Of a stretch of 13,389 bases of DNA, positions 6,489 through 11,702 are shown one piece after another. Source of the stretch: Xanthobacteraceae bacterium (GTDB taxonomy: Bacteria > Pseudomonadota > Alphaproteobacteria > Rhizobiales > Xanthobacteraceae); assembly GCA_030040825.1 (NCBI GenBank), contig JASHSY010000383.1:1-13389 (forward strand). Reading direction: 5' to 3'. The notes beneath the pieces were generated by a model. That model searched no databases and was not told the DNA's origin. It saw only the letters and a program-made list of their open reading frames with translations. Numbering within the stretch: the first letter of the stretch is position 1; the number at the start of each line of letters is the position of its first letter. A program made the translations under genes and the position numbers.

Positions 6489-7226
6489 GTGAGCTATTCC
6501 GTCCTCGTCCGCTCGCTCGTCTTCAACGCGCTGTTTTACGTCAACATCATCATGCGCATGATCGTGGCGCTGCCCACCATCGTGCTGCCCTACAAATTCC
6601 TGCACGGCGTGTTGCGCCACTATGCCGCCAGCACGCTGTGGCTGCTGCGCGTAGTGTGCAGCATCGATGTGGAATGGCGGGGATGCGAGAAGCTGCCGCA
6701 AGGCGCCTACCTGGTCGCCTGCAAGCATCAGTCGCTGTGGGAGACATTCGCATTGTTCGAGATCCTGCCCGATCCCACTTTCGTGCTCAAACAAGAGCTG
6801 ATGTGGCTTCCGCTTTTCGGCTGGCTCGCGCGCGCCGCAGGCATGATTGCGATCGATCGCGGCTCGCGCGCATCCGCTCTGGCTCGCATGGTGGCGGCGG
6901 CGCGCACCGAGGCGGCGGGTTCGCGCCAGATCGTAATCTTTCCCGAAGGCACCCGCCGTCCACCCGGCGCCGAGCCGCGTTATCTGCCCGGCGTCGCGCT
7001 CCTTTATGCCGAAATGAAACTGCCCTGCGTGCCGGTGGCGCTCAATTCGGGCTTGTTCTGGCCGCGCCGCTCGTTTCGCCGCTATCCCGGCACGGTGCTG
7101 GTCGAAGTTCTCGATCCGATTCCGCCCGGCCTCGACAAGCGGGCGTTTCTCCGCCGCCTGCAAGCTGTGCTGGAACCGGCGACTGCGCGTCTGGTTGCCG
7201 AGGGCTCAGCTGGGGCCGACCGCTGA
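6489..7226 (+). CDS. Lysophospholipid (1-acylglycerol-3-phosphate) acyltransferase, PlsC family
   Basis: This 245-residue membrane acyltransferase probably transfers a second acyl chain to lysophosphatidic acid in phospholipid synthesis at the inner membrane. Hydrophobic N-terminal segments cover about 8-35. Block I is KHQSLWE with H80 and E85, the HX4E variant of the usual HX4D motif that is common in proteobacterial members. Block III is FPEGTRR at 151-157, and CVPVAL with a nearby proline forms block IV. The start is GTG at 6489, 10 bp after the DUF218 stop, with only a weak SD, so translational coupling is likely. The last 21 bp overlap the convergent ChaC gene. A role in acylating another lyso-lipid, such as an ornithine lipid precursor, cannot be excluded. 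Confidence 0.88.
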   Translation: MSYSVLVRSLVFNALFYVNIIMRMIVALPTIVLPYKFLHGVLRHYAASTLWLLRVVCSIDVEWRGCEKLPQGAYLVACKHQSLWETFALFEILPDPTFVLKQELMWLPLFGWLARAAGMIAIDRGSRASALARMVAAARTEAAGSRQIVIFPEGTRRPPGAEPRYLPGVALLYAEMKLPCVPVALNSGLFWPRRSFRRYPGTVLVEVLDPIPPGLDKRAFLRRLQAVLEPATARLVAEGSAGADR

Positions 7227-7781
7227 TTGAGGGCCTTTGAGCCGCTCTGCAATCAGATGCAGCTCGGTCTCGCGATAACCGAGCGCCTCCAGCGCGTGGA
7301 CGGTTTCCAGCACGTATTCGCGGTTTGGCCCGGAACTGCCATGACCTTCACGGACGTGATGCACGCATTCGGTCAGCGACAGCCTGCCGGCATATTGCAC
7401 GTGACTGCGATCGACAATGAAGCACAACGCCCGCACCTGCCGGCGCGCCTGCTCTTCGAGCTCGATCCGGCGGACGGTCTCCAGATAAACCGTAGTTACT
7501 TGCTCGCGCGCGCGCAGGTAGGCGATGGTTTTCTCTCGCAGTTTGGCGGCGACGCGAAATGCGATGCCGCGGCACATACCGCCCCGATCAAGCCCGAGCA
7601 CCAACCCGGGACGCTCGGGCGTGCCGCGATGGACGAAAGAATAAACGCACAGTGCGCGGTGCAGTCCGATCAGCCGGGCCGGCACCCGTTCCAGGTAGTC
7701 AAAACCCGGACGCCACATCAGCGAGCCGTAACCGAATATCCAGAGGTCTTCGTGCTCGTGCGGGTCGATGCCGCTGTTCAC
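7206..7781 (-). CDS. ChaC-type gamma-glutamylcyclotransferase
   Basis: This 191-residue cytoplasmic enzyme of the ChaC family degrades glutathione to 5-oxoproline and Cys-Gly. The substrate-binding signature FGYGSLMW lies at 16-23, followed by WRPGFDYLE. E93 in AREQV is the probable general acid/base glutamate, by analogy with ChaC REQV motifs. FVHRGTPERPGLVLGL and CRGIAFRV are further family blocks. The start is GTG at 7781, supported by GAGGAG (complement of 7790-7795) 8 nt upstream. The stop lies inside the end of the acyltransferase gene on the other strand. It has its own promoter region shared with the DUF2125 gene. No other glutathione gene is nearby. The exact substrate is inferred from the family. 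Confidence 0.88.
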   Translation of the reverse strand: MNSGIDPHEHEDLWIFGYGSLMWRPGFDYLERVPARLIGLHRALCVYSFVHRGTPERPGLVLGLDRGGMCRGIAFRVAAKLREKTIAYLRAREQVTTVYLETVRRIELEEQARRQVRALCFIVDRSHVQYAGRLSLTECVHHVREGHGSSGPNREYVLETVHALEALGYRETELHLIAERLKGPQSAVGPS

Positions 7782-7789
7782 AATGTTGA

Positions 7790-7795
7790 CTCCTC
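7790..7795 (-). promoter_or_regulatory. Shine-Dalgarno for the chaC-family gene
   Basis: GAGGAG on the minus strand lies 8 nt ahead of the GTG start at 7781, fixing that non-ATG start. Confidence 0.75.
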
Positions 7796-7825
7796 ACCAA
7801 ACTTCCGTTCGCCTAACAGCCCCGT

Positions 7826-7855
7826 TTGGACGGTGCAATGGTGGGCACGGTCCAA
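7826..7855. repeat. Inverted repeat in the chaC / DUF2125 divergent region
   Basis: TTGGACGGTGC (7826-7836) and GCACGGTCCAA (7845-7855) are 11-bp arms matching at 10 of 11 positions, separated by 8 bp. A shorter CCAAAC (7797-7802) can also pair with GTTTGG (7824-7829). The repeat lies between the divergent starts if the DUF2125 gene begins at 7910. It could be an operator or an mRNA hairpin. Confidence 0.45.
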
Positions 7856-7873
7856 GTCTTTGAAAGGCCGCAC

Positions 7874-7909
7874 TTGGCGGGCGAGAACAGGTTGGCAGGC
7901 GAGAACGGA
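7874..7909 (+). repeat. Tandem 18-bp duplication upstream of DUF2125 gene
   Basis: Two adjacent 18-bp units (7874-7891 and 7892-7909) match at 15 of 18 positions, sharing TTGGC and GGCGAGAAC. The second copy places GGCGAG 6 nt before ATG 7910 and may serve as its ribosome-binding site. If translation began further upstream, the repeat would encode LAGENRLAGEN. Confidence 0.55.
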
Positions 7910-9124
7910 ATGATGCCAGGCGAATCCCCACTCGGAACCATGCGGCCGCCCACCCAGCGGATGCGAACGCCCGCCAGCCGTCCGCGGCGGCCACCGCGGC
8001 GGCGTTGGCCTATTCTGATGCCGGTTGCGATTGTCGTCCTCGCCGCGATCGCCTGGGGCTGGCTTTGGTATTACGCCGCTTCAGTCGCCGATCGCACCAT
8101 GGCCGGCTGGATTGAACGCGAAGCCGCCGCCGGCCGCATTTATTCATGCGGCACGCAATCGATCGGCGGATTTCCGCTCGGCCTGACCGTGCGCTGCACC
8201 AATGCGGCAGCGCAGATCAAAAATACCGTCCCGCCCTACGATGTGAAGACCGGCGACGTGAGCTTTTCCGCCGAAATCTATCGGCCGACCCGGCTTGTCG
8301 GCGACGTGCTCGGTCCGCTTTCGCTCGCCGAAGCCGGACAACCGCCAACATTTGCCGCCAACTGGAAGCGCGCGGAGGTCGGCGTGAGCGGCGTGCCGCC
8401 CTATCCGGAGACCGTGTTCGCCAACCTCGACGGCCCGCATCTCGATCGGGTCGGCGCCGGCGGCAATGAGACTTGGTTCCAGGCCAAGCGTGCCGATCTG
8501 CACGGCCGCGTGCTGTCGGGATCGCCACGCAACCATCCCGTCATCGAGACGACTGTGCACCTGATCGCGGCGACGGCGCCCACGCTGCATCCACTGTTGG
8601 CCGCAGCGGTCGACGTCGACGCCGACGCGGTATTGAGCGGCTTCAATGACTTGCTGCCCAAGCCATGGCCGCAGCGCTTCCGGGAAATGCAGGCGAACGG
8701 CGGCGGCGTCGAGATCAAGGCGTTGCGCTTCGCGCAAGGCAAAGCAATCATTGTGGTCGGCGCCGGCAAGCTCAGCCTCAACGATCACGGCAAGCTGGAC
8801 GGCGTGGTGCAAGTTGCCATCGTCGGCCTTGAGCAAATCGTGCCGCAGCTTGGCCTCGGTGCAATGCTGGCGCAGAGCATCGACCGCTTGTCCGGCACAC
8901 CCGGCACTGCCGCGCAGGGCCTCAACGCGCTCGACCAGATCGTCCCCGGTCTCGGCGGCGCGCTGCGCGACACCGCTAACGCCGGGATCGTCGACAACTT
9001 GAGCAAAATGGGTCAACCGACAACGGTCGAAAACCAGGCCGCCGTTGTTTTGCCGCTCCGTTTCACCGACGGCGGAATTTATCTCGGCATGTTGCGGGTC
9101 GGTGAAGTGCCGCCGCTATTCTGA
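7910..9124 (+). CDS. DUF2125 family membrane-anchored protein
   Basis: From ATG 7910 this is a 404-residue protein. A Pro/Arg-rich cytoplasmic tail (about 12-32) precedes one membrane segment (about 34-53), after which the rest should be periplasmic. The region after the anchor (DRTMAGWIEREAAAGR, then SIGGFPLGL) and the long beta-rich remainder match what I know of alphaproteobacterial DUF2125 proteins, which recall AsmA-like bridge domains. Function is unknown; lipid or outer-membrane transport would be speculation. Earlier in-frame starts (TTG 7826, ATG 7838) would add up to 28 residues that include a repeat-encoded stretch, so I prefer 7910. ATG 7940 is also possible. The 3' end overlaps trmO tail to tail by 9 bp. 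Confidence 0.8.
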   Translation: MMPGESPLGTMRPPTQRMRTPASRPRRPPRRRWPILMPVAIVVLAAIAWGWLWYYAASVADRTMAGWIEREAAAGRIYSCGTQSIGGFPLGLTVRCTNAAAQIKNTVPPYDVKTGDVSFSAEIYRPTRLVGDVLGPLSLAEAGQPPTFAANWKRAEVGVSGVPPYPETVFANLDGPHLDRVGAGGNETWFQAKRADLHGRVLSGSPRNHPVIETTVHLIAATAPTLHPLLAAAVDVDADAVLSGFNDLLPKPWPQRFREMQANGGGVEIKALRFAQGKAIIVVGAGKLSLNDHGKLDGVVQVAIVGLEQIVPQLGLGAMLAQSIDRLSGTPGTAAQGLNALDQIVPGLGGALRDTANAGIVDNLSKMGQPTTVENQAAVVLPLRFTDGGIYLGMLRVGEVPPLF

Positions 9125-9640
9125 GCCCGAACGCCATTTGACGCTGGCGTGCCAGCCGACCGACGCATCGGGAACCGCGTCGGTGGAGGCAAAATATGGC
9201 TTAATGTCCAGCAACGGCGTGCCATCCAGACAATCGAGGCCGACGACGGTGAGCTTATTGCCGTCAATGCGGACAAGCCGCACCACCGAAACTGCGATCG
9301 GATTGGGCCGCACCGGCGAGCGCAGTGCGAAGGTACCGCGGCCCTCATTGTAGTGCCGCGGCACTTGCAGCACGAGATCGCGGCGGGCGCGGTCCATCCA
9401 GGACAGCACAATGATATGGCTGGCCGTTCCGAGGCCGGCCAGCGCATCAACCCAGCGCGGATCGACTTCAATGGTGCATTCTTCGTTAGTTTCGCGCGGA
9501 TTCTTGGGGCAGTTCTCGCGTCGCTTCCACGGCGTACGGATATGGCCGATGAAATAGAGCGACGCGTCGAACCGTGCCGGTAGCTCGACGGCGATTTCGC
9601 CATCGCGACGCTCGTCCCAAGCCGCTTCGGTGTCGCTCAT
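9116..9640 (-). CDS. trmO: tRNA (adenine(37)-N6)-methyltransferase TrmO (TsaA/YaeB family)
   Basis: This 174-residue protein is a short-form TrmO. It uses S-adenosylmethionine to N6-methylate the t6A37 modification in certain threonine tRNAs. The family signatures are RTPWKRRENCPKNP at 35-48, the beta-barrel block VRPNPIAVSVVRL at 110-122, and DGTPLLDIKPY at 139-149. E. coli YaeB carries a C-terminal extension that is absent here, which is usual in many bacteria. I start at MSDTEAAWDE (9640) because longer in-frame versions would run into the promoter of the divergent gene; the SD is weak. The gene is divergent from a regulator of SAM metabolism, which may be meaningful because TrmO consumes SAM. 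VirR-like naming exists in agrobacteria. Confidence 0.9.
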   Translation of the reverse strand: MSDTEAAWDERRDGEIAVELPARFDASLYFIGHIRTPWKRRENCPKNPRETNEECTIEVDPRWVDALAGLGTASHIIVLSWMDRARRDLVLQVPRHYNEGRGTFALRSPVRPNPIAVSVVRLVRIDGNKLTVVGLDCLDGTPLLDIKPYFASTDAVPDASVGWHASVKWRSGSE

Positions 9641-9718
9641 GGTGCCGTTCTCGCACGCCGCCAAACCAGCGGCCAGCGGTCGCCTCCATGGCGAAATCCG
9701 CGCGAATTGCCGCGTTGG

Positions 9719-9732
9719 TGGGATGAATCCCA
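9719..9732. promoter_or_regulatory. Palindrome abutting the -35 box, second operator candidate
   Basis: TGGGAT (9719-9724) and ATCCCA (9727-9732) are perfect 6-bp inverted arms around GA, ending one base before TTGACA. The sequence contains a GANTC site (9725-9729). Its position suits a regulator binding upstream of the -35, or control of trmO on the other strand. It differs in sequence from the palindrome over the -10. Confidence 0.4.
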
Positions 9733-9760
9733 TTGACATTTTGGCCATTAAAGGCATAAA
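9733..9760 (+). promoter_or_regulatory. Predicted sigma-70 promoter of the arsR-MT-metF-metH operon
   Basis: A perfect -35 TTGACA (9733-9738), a 16-bp spacer and a -10-like CATAAA (9755-9760, 4 of 6 matches) place transcription start near 9767. The resulting leader of about 35 nt fits the regulator starting at ATG 9802 rather than 9772. Confidence 0.6.
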
Positions 9761-9771
9761 GATATCTTTAT
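9756..9771. promoter_or_regulatory. Perfect 16-bp palindrome, predicted operator of the ArsR-methyltransferase
   Basis: ATAAAGATATCTTTAT reads identically on both strands. It covers most of the -10 and the predicted transcription start, the typical place for a dimeric winged-helix repressor to block RNA polymerase. The gene immediately downstream encodes such a regulator, so autorepression of the methyl-cycle operon is the simple reading. Binding itself is inferred. Confidence 0.65.
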
Positions 9772-9790
9772 ATGTCACTCAGCGTATGTC

Positions 9791-9795
9791 AAAGG
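9791..9795 (+). promoter_or_regulatory. Shine-Dalgarno deciding the ArsR-MT start
   Basis: AAAGG lies 6 nt before ATG 9802. The upstream in-frame ATG at 9772 has no SD, only the operator palindrome directly in front of it. Confidence 0.55.
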
Positions 9796-9801
9796 CATCG
9801 A

Positions 9802-10797
9802 ATGACGCCCGGCCAGCTGCCGTTTTCCGACCTGAACGTCATTCTCAAGGCTGCCGCGGAGTCCACGCGGCTGCGGCTTTTGACCCTGATTTCCGAAGCC
9901 GAACTGACCGTTTCCGACCTCACCGCTATTCTGCGCCAGTCCCAGCCGCGGCTGTCGCGCCACCTGCGGCTTTTGACCGAGGCTGGACTGGTGCAGCGCC
10001 ACCGCGAAGGATCGTGGGCATTCTTCCGGCTAGGTGAGCACGGCAGTTCAGCCGACATCGCCCGCGACCTGATCGCCCGTCTCGACCCAAACGACCCCGT
10101 GATCGCCCGCGATCGCGAACGGCTTGCCGCGGTTCGCGCCGCGCGCGCCGCCGCGGCGCAGAATTATTTCCGCCGCCACGCCGCCGAATGGGACAGCATC
10201 CGCAAACTGCACGTCGCCGACGTTGCCGTCGAGGAGGCGATCCGCAGCGCGCTTGGCACGCAGCCAATCCGCTCGCTGCTTGACCTCGGCACCGGCACCG
10301 GGCGGATGCTCGAATTGTTCGGCGCGGACATCGAACGCGGCCTTGGCCTCGACCTCTCACTTGACATGCTGGCGCTGGCCCGCGCCCGGCTTGACCGCGC
10401 CGGCCTGAAAAATTGCAGCGTGCGCCAGGCCGACATTTACGACCTGGCTTTGCCGCGCGATTCATTCGATGCCGTTATCATTCATCAGGTGCTGCACTTC
10501 CTCGACGACAGCGCTCGCGCCATCCGCGAGGCGGGGCGGGTGCTTCGCCCGGGTGGGCGGCTGCTGATCGTCGATTTCGCGCCGCACGATCTTGAGTTCC
10601 TGCGCGACGAACATGCCCATCGCCGGCTCGGCTTTGCCGCGGAAACCGTGGCGCTGTGGCTGGAAGCCGCCGGCCTGCGCCTCCTCCGTCAGCAGAACTT
10701 GCCGCCCGGACCGGAGGGAAAAATCGCGGTTTCGCTGTGGCTCGCGGCGGACCCCCGCATCGCAGTGGCAGCGCCGACAAGTCGCGAGGTGGCGTAA
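9802..10797 (+). CDS. ArsR-family regulator fused to SAM-dependent methyltransferase (SahR-like)
   Basis: From ATG 9802 this is a 331-residue two-domain protein. Residues about 8-80 are an ArsR winged helix: LTVSDLTAIL at 35-44, recognition helix QPRLSRHLRLL at 48-58, and a wing near HREGSW. The metal-binding CVC motif of classical ArsR is replaced by TVS (36-38). After a linker (about 100-150), residues 155-300 form a class I methyltransferase with motif I DLGTGTG at 161-167, a conserved AVIIHQVLHF block, and RVLRPGGRLLIVDF. Its stop overlaps the metF start by one base, so it is co-transcribed with metF and metH. I infer a methyl-cycle repressor sensing SAM or S-adenosylhomocysteine, as described for SahR; whether the methyltransferase domain catalyses or only senses is unknown. 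Confidence 0.85.
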   Translation: MTPGQLPFSDLNVILKAAAESTRLRLLTLISEAELTVSDLTAILRQSQPRLSRHLRLLTEAGLVQRHREGSWAFFRLGEHGSSADIARDLIARLDPNDPVIARDRERLAAVRAARAAAAQNYFRRHAAEWDSIRKLHVADVAVEEAIRSALGTQPIRSLLDLGTGTGRMLELFGADIERGLGLDLSLDMLALARARLDRAGLKNCSVRQADIYDLALPRDSFDAVIIHQVLHFLDDSARAIREAGRVLRPGGRLLIVDFAPHDLEFLRDEHAHRRLGFAAETVALWLEAAGLRLLRQQNLPPGPEGKIAVSLWLAADPRIAVAAPTSREVA

Positions 10798-11702
10798 TGC
10801 AGATGAATGCGCGTGGCATTCGTGTCTCGTTCGAATTTTTTCCGCCGCGAAATCCGGAAATGGAACAGACGTTGTGGCAGGCCATCGCGCGGCTTGCGCC
10901 GTTGCAGCCGCATTTCGTCTCGGTGACTTACGGCGCCGGCGGCTCGACGCGTGAGCGAACGCATGCCACCGTCAAGCGCATCCTCACCGAGACGATGTTG
11001 ACGCCGGCCGCGCATCTGACCTGCGTCGCTGCCACCCGCACCGATGTCGATGCGGTGGTCGAAGCCTACGCGCAGGCCGGCGTGCGGCATATCGTTGCGT
11101 TGCGCGGCGATCCGCTGGGCGGCGTCGGCGAACGCTACGCCCCGCATCCGCACGGCTATCGCAACGCCGCCGATCTGGTTGCCGGCATCAAGCGCATTGC
11201 GAATCTGGAAATCTCGGTTTCGGCCTATCCGGAAAAGCACCCCGACAGCACCGACGTCACTGCCGATCTCGACATGCTCAAGGGCAAAGTCGATGCCGGG
11301 GCGAGCCGCGCCATCACTCAGTTTTTCTTCGAGAACGACCTGTACTTTCGCTATCTCGACCGGGTGCGCGCGGCCGGCATCGCCATTCCGATCGTGCCCG
11401 GCATCCTGCCGGTACAAAATTTCAGACAGACAAGAAATTTCGCCGCGCGCGCCGGCGCATCGGTACCTGGCTGGCTTGCGGCACGCTTCGACGGTCTCGA
11501 CGACGATCCGGCGACCCGCAAGCTAATCGCCGCCGCGGTCGCCGCCGAGCAGGTGCTCGATCTGGTCGAGCGCGGCGTAACCGAATTTCATTTCTACACC
11601 ATGAACCGCGCCGATCTCGCTTACGCCATCTGCCATCTCTTGGGCCTGCGGCCGGACCCAAACCCGGCACCGCGGCTTGCTGCGACGGAGCCAGCACAAT
11701 GA
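10797..11702 (+). CDS. metF: 5,10-methylenetetrahydrofolate reductase MetF
   Basis: This 301-residue FAD enzyme is of normal MetF length. It reduces 5,10-methylene-THF to 5-methyl-THF, the methyl donor used by MetH. Catalytic landmarks corresponding to the E. coli enzyme are E13 in FEFFPP, D105 in RGDPLGG, and Q175 in ITQFFFEND. Further blocks are VSVTYGAGGS, PEKHPDS, IPIVPGILPV and TEFHFYTMNR near the C-terminus. The start ATG shares a base with the upstream TAA and has GAGGTGG (10786-10792) in front; ATG 10803 is a less likely alternative. The 3' end overlaps metH by four bases (ATGA). Expression should follow the palindrome-controlled promoter ahead of the ArsR-methyltransferase gene, since no other promoter is visible between them. 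Confidence 0.95.
   Translation: MQMNARGIRVSFEFFPPRNPEMEQTLWQAIARLAPLQPHFVSVTYGAGGSTRERTHATVKRILTETMLTPAAHLTCVAATRTDVDAVVEAYAQAGVRHIVALRGDPLGGVGERYAPHPHGYRNAADLVAGIKRIANLEISVSAYPEKHPDSTDVTADLDMLKGKVDAGASRAITQFFFENDLYFRYLDRVRAAGIAIPIVPGILPVQNFRQTRNFAARAGASVPGWLAARFDGLDDDPATRKLIAAAVAAEQVLDLVERGVTEFHFYTMNRADLAYAICHLLGLRPDPNPAPRLAATEPAQ

Noticed and set aside
6726..6743. Acyltransferase motif HX4E instead of HX4D as a defect
   Set aside because: The glutamate variant is common in proteobacterial PlsC-family proteins and is not evidence of inactivation.
8144..9016. Minus-strand open frame (290 codons) opposite the DUF2125 gene
   Set aside because: The plus-strand frame has a membrane segment and family patterns. 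The antisense frame has no start signal or domain.
9733..9801. SAM or SAH riboswitch ahead of the metF-metH operon
   Set aside because: The predicted leader is only about 35 nt, too short for these riboswitches. The palindrome points to protein-based control.
10656..10796. Longer metF start at 10656
   Set aside because: It would add 47 Arg/Pro/Ala-rich residues read out of frame through the methyltransferase gene. MetF proteins begin close to the FEFFPP block, and GAGGTGG precedes ATG 10797.
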